64,000 bases of DNA from CBDCUW01 sp965222745 (GTDB lineage Bacteria; Planctomycetota; Planctomycetia; Pirellulales; Pirellulaceae). The notes below the pieces were generated by a model. The model saw only the letters and a program-made list of their open reading frames with translations. It did not search any database and was not told the DNA's origin. The translations under genes and the position numbers were made by a program. The first letter of the stretch is position 1; the number at the start of each line of letters is the position of its first letter. This document shows positions 35,776 to 44,564 of this stretch, one piece after another. Location of the stretch: positions 1,116,001 through 1,180,000 of the forward strand of contig CBDCUW010000005.1 in NCBI GenBank assembly GCA_965222745.1. Reading direction: 5' to 3'.

Positions 35776-36771
35776 GTGAAGATCGATTTCGGCGTTCGCC
35801 GACGATGGCCCCTGCTTTCTCTCCTTGCCCTCCTGTCAGCCTCGGCGGTGATCGCCTGCCAGGTACCCGTTTTTCGCTTTGCATTGGAGCGATGGCCGGC
35901 CGACAAGTACGAACTGATCGTGTTGCACGATGGTCCGCTGGCCGACGTGGACAAAAAGCGGATCGCCAAGCTTCGTGATTCCGATCATCTCTCGCCGGTT
36001 TCTGCGAACTTCCACGTCGACTTGTCCGAGATGAAAGAGACGACCGATCCGGTGTTGAAAGAGTTGTGGGCCAAACATGCCGATGACGGTCAACCGATCG
36101 TGGTCACTCTTTATCCGCGGAACGCCCAGGAAGTTCCCGATCGTATCGCCGATGTCTCGCCCCTTTCGGATCGCCTGATCGAACACCTGGCCGATTCGCC
36201 GGTCCGTCAAAAGGTCATTCAAAGAATCGCCGACGGTGATTCGGCCGTCTGGATCTTTGTCCCCAGCGGCCACAAGGAACAAGACGCCGTCGCTCTGAAA
36301 ACGCTCAAGGAAGAAGTCGCCAAAAACCAGCGAGAATTGGAGCTACCGCCGCAAGACGAAATCGAAGCCGACGAATTCTTCAACGAAGATTCGACGATCG
36401 AGCTGCGTTTGTCTTTTTCGATTGTCACGCTTGACCGCGACGACCCAAAAGAGCAGTACCTGCTGAACCTGTTGCTGGAAAGCGAGCCCGACTTGCGGTC
36501 GCTGGACCAACCGATGGCGTTCCCGGTGCTCGGTCGCGGTCGCGTGCTTTATGCGTTGGTCGGCAAAGGAATTTTCCGCGACACGATCACGATGGCATCC
36601 AGCTTTATCGTGGGACCTTGTTCCTGCCAAGTGAAAGAACAGAATCCAGGTTTCGATCTATTGCTGGCCGCCGACTGGGACGAAAAGGTTGGAACGGTTG
36701 CGCTGTCCAAGCCGCTGCCGTCGAAGTCGACCGAACCGGTGTTGTTGCAGATCCCGCCGGGAAAAAAATAG
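35776..36771 (+). CDS. Exported conserved hypothetical protein
   Basis: The 331-residue protein starts with a signal peptide or membrane anchor (about 12-32, LLSLLALLSASAVIACQVPV). The body is soluble with alternating alpha/beta pattern: YELIVLHDGPL, then VRQKVIQRIADGDSAVWIFV and PMAFPVLGRGRVLYALVGKG. A pair of cysteines (PCSC near residue 281) could bind metal. I do not recognise the family. The start is a GTG with only a weak upstream site. It converges with the PQQ gene, two bases apart, and is divergent from the selenoprotein-like gene across repeats. Confidence 0.8.
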   Translation: MKIDFGVRRRWPLLSLLALLSASAVIACQVPVFRFALERWPADKYELIVLHDGPLADVDKKRIAKLRDSDHLSPVSANFHVDLSEMKETTDPVLKELWAKHADDGQPIVVTLYPRNAQEVPDRIADVSPLSDRLIEHLADSPVRQKVIQRIADGDSAVWIFVPSGHKEQDAVALKTLKEEVAKNQRELELPPQDEIEADEFFNEDSTIELRLSFSIVTLDRDDPKEQYLLNLLLESEPDLRSLDQPMAFPVLGRGRVLYALVGKGIFRDTITMASSFIVGPCSCQVKEQNPGFDLLLAADWDEKVGTVALSKPLPSKSTEPVLLQIPPGKK

Positions 36772-36773
36772 GC

Positions 36774-39734
36774 CTATTCGACCGGATCGAAGCACAGCAG
36801 GCGACCGTTTTCCAACGAAACAAAGATGCGTCCGTCGTGATTCATCGCCGTACCACCTTTGACGGCGACCGCGGGCAGTTCTTTGATCCACTGGTCGCTG
36901 CCGTCTTCGGTACCGATGGAAACCAAGAACGAATCATCTTCGCGGCCATCGGGATGGCCGGTTGCCATCAGTGTTGAATCGGTCACAACAAAACTGGTGA
37001 ATCGTCGATTCAACCGATCTTGCCACAGCGACGGCGGCAGTTTTCCGCGACGCACCCAACGCGCTGCTTCCTTGGCCGGCTTGGGCGCTCCGGGCGGCAG
37101 CGCGGGATGTCGGGCCAAGTTGACAAACTGGCTGCCTTCGTAGCTTGCATCGTGAGACAGCAAGCAACCGTCGCTGCACTGGTAATCAAGCGACACGTAT
37201 TTTCCGTAAGCGGGATAGTAGGGATAAAACGCGGTTCGGAACTGCGAATTGACCTGCTTCCTGGGCGTGTTCAGACACTTCAGCGATTGCAGGTCGTACC
37301 TGGCCGTTTCATAGACGCCGCCAGCAAGAAATCTCAACTCACCATCGACGATCGTCAAGTTGCCTTGCATGCTGATGCCGTTGTTGACTTCTTCTTGCAG
37401 GGTTCCCGAAGTTCGATTGGAGGCTTTCAGTGCTCCGCTGATCGCGTCGAGGGCAACGACGTGTGTCCCGTCATAGTGGGTGATCCCCGCGGCGGCGTAG
37501 ACAGTGTCGCCTTCGACCACCACGCCACCGGCAACGGGCCAAGCGGAAACGAGCCGCTCGTAGACCGGAATCCAATAGTCCTTGGGACCGACCCGGTAAG
37601 ACCACAAGAACCTTCCGTCATGCGCCGCCAGCGCATAAACGCGACCGTCGGCCGAACCAACATAAACTCGGTCGTGGGCAACCACAGGCGGATAGTAGAT
37701 GGGACCGCCGGTGTATTTTTTCCAGACAGGTTTGCCGTCACGATCAAGCGCCTGCACCGCGCCGCTGCGGTCGGCGAGGAAGACCATCGATCCGGCCGTC
37801 ACCGGCGCCGTGGGCAACACCGATTGCGATACCTCCGCCGACCAGGCTAGCCGAACGTCGTCGGGGATCGCAACCAGAGATGCATCGCTGCGGGCGCTGC
37901 CGCCTCGGTAGGTGGTCCAGTCGCCGGGACGAGCATCGATCGGTTTGACTTCGGCTTGCAAGTCGCCAGTGATCAGGCTTGGTTGCGACGCAGCCGCCGC
38001 CGACGAAGCGGGATCTTCACCCGGACGGATAGCGATGTTGCCGTAAAGAGACAACTGGCAACCGCACATCCAGGGTCCCCAGTAAAGATGCCCACCGGCG
38101 ACCAGCACACCATCCTGGCAAGGTGGCCGCATCGGATCGATATGCTGAGCGGTGTTGGAGTCGGTCAACACGCGAACCGTTCCGCCGCTGGCCCGATAAA
38201 AGATACTGTCGGCACACCCGGTGGCTCGCGTGCACGCGCGGCGAGCCGGAAAGGTCGCCAGAACCTTCCCCGTTTTGTAATCCAACTTCATCCCGTTTTC
38301 CGACTTCTGCGGGCCGGCGGCCCATACTCCGTCGTCCCGCAGCACCAGCTGCAGATTTCCGATCGGGTAAGTCCACTCCAGCGAACCGTCCTTTGCCGAA
38401 GCGACCACCATTTGGCTTCGCTGTGGTCCAGCAAAAAACAGGTGGTTCTCATCACACTTCATGTAACAAGTCGTCGCGTATCCAGTGATGTAATGCTGAG
38501 CACGCTCGTTGCCGGAGATCGCTTCCAACAGGTCTTGGTCGGTATTTTTCCACAACAGTTTGCCGGTGTATCGATCGACGGCGGCGAGGAATTTTCCGGG
38601 ACAGAAACAAAAAATCTGGCTCTCATTCATGCAGACGGCGCGGGCGTCCAGGAATTCGTCATCGCGGAAATCCCAAAGTCGTTCCTTGGTCTTCAGGTCG
38701 ATGGCGACCAAGGTTCGCCCAAACCCGAACGATGTTCGCGGATCCTTGTAATCATGTCCGTCCCACATTCCCCAAGGCCAATGTCCGAGTCCTCGTCGGA
38801 CGGCGCGTTGCGTTTCAATCTTGACTTCCGGATTTCCGACCAACGCGTACATCACGCCGTCACGCATCGCCATCCACTTCCAGACTGGTCCGTCGCTGAT
38901 TTCTTTATCGACCTTGATCTGATCGCGAATTTCTCCCGTTTCGCCGTCGATGATCTTGCACGATTCGTGATCGCCAAGATAAAGCGCGTCATCGGTCGCG
39001 ATCATCGTGTTGCGATGGAGCATGAATCCGGGCGATAGCGGCCGCTTCCAAAGGATGGTGCCGTTGTAGGCATTGATACACAGAAGCGTGTTGAGCATCT
39101 CGTTCTGGTTCGCCTTGTGAGCGATATGTCCCATCGCTTTGTAGATTCGCCCACCGGCGATCACGGTCTGTTCGGGCATCGGACTGAATTTCGGATAACC
39201 GATGAACTGGGTGCGCAAATCGCCGCGCACCAAAAGGTCCTCCGATTGCGGGTTGTTGTCGGGGCCGTGATAAGGATGTGACCAATCGTCCGCCCCTTTC
39301 GGAACGGCCTTGGTGATCATCGCTTTGCCAGTGATCCCCACGCCGCCGGGACGCAACACTCGACGAATCTCTTCGTGCGGTGTGACGACCGAAACGACTC
39401 GGTCGGCAACGTTGTCTCCCAAGTGAATGGAATCGGCGGTCCCAATTTCGACGAACAGCCGGCGCCCAAGCAGCTGCGCCTCGTCGGCTGCTTTTCTCAT
39501 CTCCGCGGCATGATCAGCATCGGACGTCTGAAAGAAAAAGGTCAACTCGCTTCGCCGGCATGCTTCTATCAAACGCGGGACGTCATTCGGCAGCTTGCCG
39601 ACCACGGCGACAATGCCCCGCTTCAGATCCAATAGCTTCAGGTCATCATCCGTCTGGTCGGCCCACCCGGTCGAAGCACCACCAAGGCTCCATCCAAGCC
39701 AAACAGCTGCCAACAACAAAAATCGATGGTTCAT
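36774..39734 (-). CDS. Exported PQQ-type beta-propeller protein with methyltransferase-like N-terminus
   Basis: The 986-residue protein has a signal peptide (about 1-25, LLLAAVWLGWSLGGASTGWA). A short alpha/beta domain follows (about 30-135) with EEIRRVLRPGGVGIT, which resembles the last motif of class I SAM methyltransferases. The rest is PQQ/WD-like propeller repeats, for example GTILWKRPLSPG, SLEWTYPIGNLQL and KPVWKKYTGGP, with W residues at blade ends. PQQ-fold proteins can be dehydrogenases or assembly factors; no haem site is seen. ATG 39734 was preferred to 39749 because GAGGA lies six bases upstream. Confidence 0.82.
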   Translation of the reverse strand: MNHRFLLLAAVWLGWSLGGASTGWADQTDDDLKLLDLKRGIVAVVGKLPNDVPRLIEACRRSELTFFFQTSDADHAAEMRKAADEAQLLGRRLFVEIGTADSIHLGDNVADRVVSVVTPHEEIRRVLRPGGVGITGKAMITKAVPKGADDWSHPYHGPDNNPQSEDLLVRGDLRTQFIGYPKFSPMPEQTVIAGGRIYKAMGHIAHKANQNEMLNTLLCINAYNGTILWKRPLSPGFMLHRNTMIATDDALYLGDHESCKIIDGETGEIRDQIKVDKEISDGPVWKWMAMRDGVMYALVGNPEVKIETQRAVRRGLGHWPWGMWDGHDYKDPRTSFGFGRTLVAIDLKTKERLWDFRDDEFLDARAVCMNESQIFCFCPGKFLAAVDRYTGKLLWKNTDQDLLEAISGNERAQHYITGYATTCYMKCDENHLFFAGPQRSQMVVASAKDGSLEWTYPIGNLQLVLRDDGVWAAGPQKSENGMKLDYKTGKVLATFPARRACTRATGCADSIFYRASGGTVRVLTDSNTAQHIDPMRPPCQDGVLVAGGHLYWGPWMCGCQLSLYGNIAIRPGEDPASSAAAASQPSLITGDLQAEVKPIDARPGDWTTYRGGSARSDASLVAIPDDVRLAWSAEVSQSVLPTAPVTAGSMVFLADRSGAVQALDRDGKPVWKKYTGGPIYYPPVVAHDRVYVGSADGRVYALAAHDGRFLWSYRVGPKDYWIPVYERLVSAWPVAGGVVVEGDTVYAAAGITHYDGTHVVALDAISGALKASNRTSGTLQEEVNNGISMQGNLTIVDGELRFLAGGVYETARYDLQSLKCLNTPRKQVNSQFRTAFYPYYPAYGKYVSLDYQCSDGCLLSHDASYEGSQFVNLARHPALPPGAPKPAKEAARWVRRGKLPPSLWQDRLNRRFTSFVVTDSTLMATGHPDGREDDSFLVSIGTEDGSDQWIKELPAVAVKGGTAMNHDGRIFVSLENGRLLCFDPVE

Positions 39735-39878
39735 TTTTGGTCCTCGCACACAAGCAGATCCCCGCGACTGGTCAAGCCAATATTCTATCCCAGCCGCAAC
39801 CAGGGCGCAGCCCTCTCATGAAGAAGAAGGGGATCTGCCGCTATCCCGCGACGGATGATAGGATTGGCGGCCAACGTG

Positions 39879-39909
39879 GTGCGGTTTCAGAGAAATCGGC
39901 GACGATCAC
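39879..39909. repeat. Short repeat GGTGCGGTTTCAGAGAAATC..., copy 2
   Basis: Second copy of the 31-base element seen at 34059-34089, here in the 5' leader of the isocitrate dehydrogenase gene. The same leader also holds an inverted pair GCAGATCCCC (39754-39763) and GGGGATCTGC (39829-39838). Confidence 0.55.
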
Positions 39910-39931
39910 GATAAGAACACGAAGGAACAGC

Positions 39932-42154
39932 ATGCCTGCCAAGATCATTTACACGCATACTGACGAAGCCCCCGCGCTGGCAACCGCGTCGTTGTTACCG
40001 ATTGTCCGAGCCTTTACCCACCCTTGCGGAATCGAAATCGAAACCAAGGACATTTCACTTTCCGGTCGGATCCTGGCCAACTTTCCCGATCAACTTTCCG
40101 GTGATCAGAAACGATCCGACGCGCTGGCCGAACTCGGCGCGCTGGCGAAAACTCCCGAAGCAAATATCATCAAGTTGCCCAACATCAGTGCTTCGATTCC
40201 ACAGCTGACCGCCGCGATCGAGGAACTTCAACAACACGGCTTTTCCGTTCCCGATTTTCCACAAGACCCTCAAACGGAACAGGAAAAGGAAATTCGGGCA
40301 CGGTATGCCAAAGTGCTCGGCAGCGCGGTCAATCCCGTTTTGCGAGAAGGCAATTCTGATCGCCGCGTCGCGGCCCCGGTGAAAGAGAACGCCAAAAAAC
40401 ATCCCCATTCGATGGGCGAGTGGTCCGCGGATTCCAAGTCGCACGTCGCCCACATGGCTGATGGGGATTTCTTTGGAAGTGAGCAATCACACGTCATGGC
40501 CAAAGCGGGTGAGGTACGAATCGAACTCGTAGGCGACGACGGCGAAACGAGCGTCTTGAAAGAATCGATCGCGCTGCAATCGGGCGAAATCATCGACGCG
40601 TCGGTCATGTCCTGCCGGGCGCTACGCCAGTTTCTGGCCCAGCAGATGGATGATGCCCACTCGACTGGAGTGCTGCTCTCGTTGCACATGAAGGCCACGA
40701 TGATGAAGGTTTCCGATCCGATCATCTTCGGGCACGCCGTGGCAGTGTACTACCAAGAGGTGTTCGAGCGGTTTGGAGACCTCTTTGATCAACTGGGGAT
40801 CGCTGCCCGCAACGGCATTGGCGACGTCTATGCAAAGATTGAATCGTTGCCCGAAGATCAGCAGGCGGAGATCAAGTCAGCCATCGACGCGGTCTACGAA
40901 AATCGTCCCCCGTTGGCGATGGTCGATTCGGACCGGGGCATCACCAACCTGCACGTTCCCAGCGACGTGATCATCGACGCCTCGATGCCGGCTGCCATTC
41001 GCGCGTCGGGAAAAATGTGGGGACCGGACGGGAAGTTGCACGATACCAAGGCGATCATCCCCGACCGTTGCTATGCCGGGATCTATCAAGCAACGATCGA
41101 TTTCTGCAAGCACAGCGGAGCGTTCGACGTCACCACGATGGGCAATGTCTCCAACGTCGGACTGATGGCACAAAAAGCCGAAGAGTACGGTAGTCACGAC
41201 AAAACTTTTGAGATTCCGCATGACGGTACCGTTCGCGTCGTCGACAGCTCCGGCAACACGTTGATGCAACACGACGTGAAACAAGGTGACATTTGGCGAA
41301 TGTGCCAAACCAAGGAGATCGCGGTGAAAGATTGGGTGCGGCTGGCGGTGGCCCGCGCACAGGCGACCGGATCGCCGGCGATTTTTTGGCTCAACCAGGA
41401 TCGCGCCCACGATGCGAACTTGGTCGAAAAAGTGAATCGCTATCTTCCCGACCACGATACCGACGGCCTGGAGATTCAAATCATGTCACCAGTCGACGCG
41501 GCGCGTCATGCCTGCCAGAGAGCGGCCGACGGACTGGATACCATTTCGGTGACGGGAAATGTTTTGCGAGACTATCTGACGGACCTGTTTCCGATTCTGG
41601 AACTTGGCACCAGCGCCAAAATGCTCTCCATCGTTCCGCTGTTGGCCGGCGGAGGATTGTTTGAAACCGGCGCCGGCGGTTCGGCACCGAAACATGTTCA
41701 ACAGTTTGTCCAAGAGGGACATTTGCGTTGGGATTCATTGGGCGAATTCTTGGCGTTGGCGGTCTCCCTGGAAGATCTGGGCAACAAAGGCGGCGGCGAT
41801 CCGGCGCTCGTGCTCGCCGAAACACTGAACCGAGCGGTCGGCAAGATTCTTGACAACAACAAGTCGCCAAGCCGCAAAGTGAACGAGTTGGACAACCGCG
41901 GCAGCCATTTCTATCTCGCCTTGTACTGGGCCGAGGCAATCGCGGGGCAATCGCACCACCAGGAGTTGGCGGACCGTTTTGGCGACGTCGCCAGGCAACT
42001 TCGCCAAAACGAATCGACAATCATCCAAGAACTCAACGCCGCTCAAGGAAGCTCGGTCGACATCGGGGGGTACTACCAACCCGACTGCGAAAAAGTTGCC
42101 GCCGCCATGCGTCCCAGCACAACCTTCAACGGCATCTTGGATTCCCTGCGATAG
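39932..42154 (+). CDS. icd: Monomeric NADP-dependent isocitrate dehydrogenase
   Basis: The enzyme oxidatively decarboxylates isocitrate to 2-oxoglutarate with NADP in the TCA cycle. The 740-residue length is that of the monomeric class, about twice the dimeric form. Recognisable landmarks are IIYTHTDEAPALAT at the start, NIIKLPNISASIPQL, VNPVLREGNSDRRVA and KVSDPIIFGHAVAVYY. Others are IPDRCYAGIYQATIDFCK and ETGAGGSAPKHVQQF. GAAGGAA sits before the ATG; the longer upstream frame is intergenic. It is monocistronic and convergent with the BNR-repeat gene, three bases apart. Confidence 0.97.
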   Translation: MPAKIIYTHTDEAPALATASLLPIVRAFTHPCGIEIETKDISLSGRILANFPDQLSGDQKRSDALAELGALAKTPEANIIKLPNISASIPQLTAAIEELQQHGFSVPDFPQDPQTEQEKEIRARYAKVLGSAVNPVLREGNSDRRVAAPVKENAKKHPHSMGEWSADSKSHVAHMADGDFFGSEQSHVMAKAGEVRIELVGDDGETSVLKESIALQSGEIIDASVMSCRALRQFLAQQMDDAHSTGVLLSLHMKATMMKVSDPIIFGHAVAVYYQEVFERFGDLFDQLGIAARNGIGDVYAKIESLPEDQQAEIKSAIDAVYENRPPLAMVDSDRGITNLHVPSDVIIDASMPAAIRASGKMWGPDGKLHDTKAIIPDRCYAGIYQATIDFCKHSGAFDVTTMGNVSNVGLMAQKAEEYGSHDKTFEIPHDGTVRVVDSSGNTLMQHDVKQGDIWRMCQTKEIAVKDWVRLAVARAQATGSPAIFWLNQDRAHDANLVEKVNRYLPDHDTDGLEIQIMSPVDAARHACQRAADGLDTISVTGNVLRDYLTDLFPILELGTSAKMLSIVPLLAGGGLFETGAGGSAPKHVQQFVQEGHLRWDSLGEFLALAVSLEDLGNKGGGDPALVLAETLNRAVGKILDNNKSPSRKVNELDNRGSHFYLALYWAEAIAGQSHHQELADRFGDVARQLRQNESTIIQELNAAQGSSVDIGGYYQPDCEKVAAAMRPSTTFNGILDSLR

Positions 42155-42157
42155 CCG

Positions 42158-43282
42158 CTACGAAATTCGACTGAAGCGAACGGTATAAATCTGAGGCAGG
42201 GTGTTGGAAATGCACTGCCAATGATCACCGCCATTTTCGCTGATCCATATTCCGCCAGTCGACGATCCCATCGCCAGTTGCGTTCCCTCCCTGTCAACGT
42301 CCAAACCATGGCGGAAAACGATGTCGTAACAATCTTGTTGGGGAAGCCCGTCGCGTAAGGTTTCGAACGTTTCGCCACCGTCACGAGTGCGGGTGACCAC
42401 CAGCTTGCCGTCGACCGGTACTCGACATTCATCTTTGACACCCGGAACAAACCAGGCTGTCTTTTCGTCTTTCGGATGCGCGCAGGCGGCAAACCCGAAC
42501 GTCGATGGGCCTGCCTGCTGGATCTCGCGGTAATTTTCCGAACCATCAGTTGAATGGAAAATGCCGTTGTGATGCTGAACCCACATCACGTTTGGATTGG
42601 CATCGCACTGGGCCAGCCGATGAGCGTCTTGAATGCTCAACCGATCCCTCATGTCGGGCGGCATGAACTCCGCCCTCAAACCGGTTCCGATCAGGTCCCA
42701 TGAACCGCCGGCATCTCGAGTTCGCCAGACGCCGCCGCATGAAACTCCGATGGTGACGTGTTGGCTATCACTTGGATGAACGCAGACGGAATGAATGCCG
42801 GGCTCATCTTTGCCGCCTCCGAACCACTCCATCCGCTGCTCGCAATCCCAGAGCGGTTGATTCAACTGCCACGATTCACCGCAATCGTCCGAGCGAAACA
42901 GTCCACCCGGAATCGTGCCTGCCCACAGGCAACCCGCCTGGTCATCGCCGGCCGATTCCAGCGCCCAGATTTCCGACAAGCTGGCCGGCCCTGTCGAGGG
43001 CGGCTTTCCCTCCTCCATTGATGGAATGCCGATCACCGCGCCGGAGGGATAAACCGGAACGGCAAGTTCCTTCCAGTTCTCGCCGCCATCTTCGCTACGA
43101 CGAAGCTTGGTACCAAAGTGGCCCAGCGTCAGGCAGGCGTAAAGCGCACCATCACGATGGTCTTCCAAAAACATGGTGACCGGTTCGCCCAAAAAATCGA
43201 CACGGTCGATCTTCCACCCGGAGGGCCCCTTTCTCAAAGTGAACAGCCCTTTGCGAGTTCCCAGACGAAGTGTCGATGCCAT
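42158..43282 (-). CDS. BNR/sialidase-like beta-propeller protein
   Basis: The 374-residue protein has no signal peptide and is built of BNR-type propeller repeats with S-x-D-x-G-x-x-W boxes: RSEDGGENWKEL, RSDDCGESWQL, RTRDAGGSWDL, TRTRDGGETFETL and ISENGGDHWQC. Related proteins are annotated as exo-alpha-sialidase or VPS10-like; no catalytic set can be confirmed. The gene lies after a MoaD/ThiS-like gene on the same strand with 108 bases between them, an arrangement I recall as recurring, so the two may work together. Confidence 0.85.
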   Translation of the reverse strand: MASTLRLGTRKGLFTLRKGPSGWKIDRVDFLGEPVTMFLEDHRDGALYACLTLGHFGTKLRRSEDGGENWKELAVPVYPSGAVIGIPSMEEGKPPSTGPASLSEIWALESAGDDQAGCLWAGTIPGGLFRSDDCGESWQLNQPLWDCEQRMEWFGGGKDEPGIHSVCVHPSDSQHVTIGVSCGGVWRTRDAGGSWDLIGTGLRAEFMPPDMRDRLSIQDAHRLAQCDANPNVMWVQHHNGIFHSTDGSENYREIQQAGPSTFGFAACAHPKDEKTAWFVPGVKDECRVPVDGKLVVTRTRDGGETFETLRDGLPQQDCYDIVFRHGLDVDREGTQLAMGSSTGGIWISENGGDHWQCISNTLPQIYTVRFSRIS

Positions 43283-43390
43283 GGCTTTTAGCTCCAGCCT
43301 GCAGTGTTGGTGCGTTGAGCGGGAATACGAACATGACCTAAACGCGGCGGCCGATCAACCTTTTTGCCCAATCGTCACCGGCGAACCGAA

Positions 43391-43660
43391 TTATCCTCCC
43401 GAAAGCGCCTGCATGACATAGATCTCCGCGTCGTCCGCAATCGGAATGTCCAGTCGGTCACGCTGTCTTAACAACTGGTTGTCGACAAACAACGCGACGT
43501 GTTTGCGAACGGCACCCTGATCGTCCAAGACGTAACTTCGCAGGGGAGGATTGTCCTGAAACACCTGTTCGAGCGCTTCCCTCAACGTGGTCGCTCGGAC
43601 CGTTACCGCTGGGCAATCGACGTGCCGCGTCAATTGACGTGTGAATTCGATTCGCGGCAT
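43391..43660 (-). CDS. MoaD/ThiS-like sulfur-carrier protein
   Basis: The 89-residue protein has the ubiquitin-like pattern of MoaD/ThiS, with VTVRATTLREALEQVF, then KHVALFVDNQLLR and a C-terminal ALSGG. The terminal Gly-Gly is the site that is adenylated and thiocarboxylated by an E1-like enzyme. No moaE, thiG or E1-like gene is adjacent. The link with the BNR propeller downstream suggests a carrier for a sulfur-transfer or conjugation task other than molybdopterin synthesis. Confidence 0.85.
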   Translation of the reverse strand: MPRIEFTRQLTRHVDCPAVTVRATTLREALEQVFQDNPPLRSYVLDDQGAVRKHVALFVDNQLLRQRDRLDIPIADDAEIYVMQALSGG

Positions 43661-43706
43661 CGACGACGCCTTGGAGAGTTTGAAGGGGTGTGGAGAGAAC
43701 AGGTTT

Positions 43707-43733
43707 GCCGACTTGGGGACAAGTCGGCCTACT
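43707..43733. repeat. Half copy of the GTAGGCC family palindrome
   Basis: GCCGACTTG-GGGA-CAAGTCGGC, then CTAC, matches one arm of the full copies and is itself a hairpin. The TAG stop of the downstream-listed hydrolase gene (43729-43731, minus strand) lies inside it. Confidence 0.8.
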
Positions 43734-44538
43734 GGGCTCTTTCGTTAATGACTGGGTTGGAGAGGGAACCGATTTGATCGACAGTGATCGTGACAGTGTC
43801 GCCATCTTGAAGAAAGACGGGCGGCGTGCGGGCGGCGCCGACGCCGTGCGGTGTTCCGGTCAGGATCAACGTTCCCGGCAGCAGTAGCGTGCTGCCGCTA
43901 AGAAATTCCACCAAAGTCGGCACGTCAAAAATCATGTCGTTGGTATTCCAATCTTGCATGACTTGTCGGTTCAACGTCGTTCGGATGCCCAGCGAATTGG
44001 GGTTGGGAATTTCGTCGGCAGTCACAACACACGGCCCGATCGGGCAGAACGTGGCAAACGTTTTGCCGCGGCACCACTGGCTGCCGCCGTAGTCCTTTTG
44101 CCAGTCCCTGGCACTGACGTCGTTGGCGCAGGTGTAGCCGAATACGTAGTCCAAAGCATCCGCTTTGGACACGTTATGGCACGGCTTGCCGATGATCACA
44201 CCCAATTCGCATTCGTAATCGACCTGTTCACTAGCCAACTTGCGTGGCAGGACGATGGGGTCGCCAGGGTTTTGAAGCGAACCACAATTTTTCATGAACA
44301 CCACCGGGAATTCGGGAATCGGAGAATTCCCCTCCTCGGCATGTTTACGATAGTTCAAACCGATGCAGATGATGTCGCTCGGCTGTAGCGGCGCCAACAA
44401 CTTCTCCACTTCGGCCAGTTCACCCGTATCGGTCAAACCTTCCAGCAGTTGCCCTGTGGCGCGCGTGATCGGCTTGTCGGCGTGTTGGAATCCATGGTGA
44501 ATTTCACCGGTGGGATCTTCGTATCGAATGATTTTCAT
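43729..44538 (-). CDS. Fumarylacetoacetate hydrolase family protein
   Basis: The 269-residue protein has the FAH fold: IICIGLNYRKHAEEGNSPI, FMKNCGSLQNPGDPIVLP, VDYECELGVIIGK (metal-binding glutamates) and VFGYTCANDVSARDWQ (metal-binding aspartate). Such enzymes cleave C-C bonds in diketo acids or decarboxylate or dehydrate sugar-derived keto acids. ATG 44538 gives the standard family length, with GGAAAGA upstream. It follows the double-DUF1080 gene with 26 bases between, so the two probably form an operon for sugar-acid breakdown. Confidence 0.92.
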   Translation of the reverse strand: MKIIRYEDPTGEIHHGFQHADKPITRATGQLLEGLTDTGELAEVEKLLAPLQPSDIICIGLNYRKHAEEGNSPIPEFPVVFMKNCGSLQNPGDPIVLPRKLASEQVDYECELGVIIGKPCHNVSKADALDYVFGYTCANDVSARDWQKDYGGSQWCRGKTFATFCPIGPCVVTADEIPNPNSLGIRTTLNRQVMQDWNTNDMIFDVPTLVEFLSGSTLLLPGTLILTGTPHGVGAARTPPVFLQDGDTVTITVDQIGSLSNPVINERAQ

Positions 44539-44564
44539 CTTGTCTTTCCTACGAATTCGAGGCG

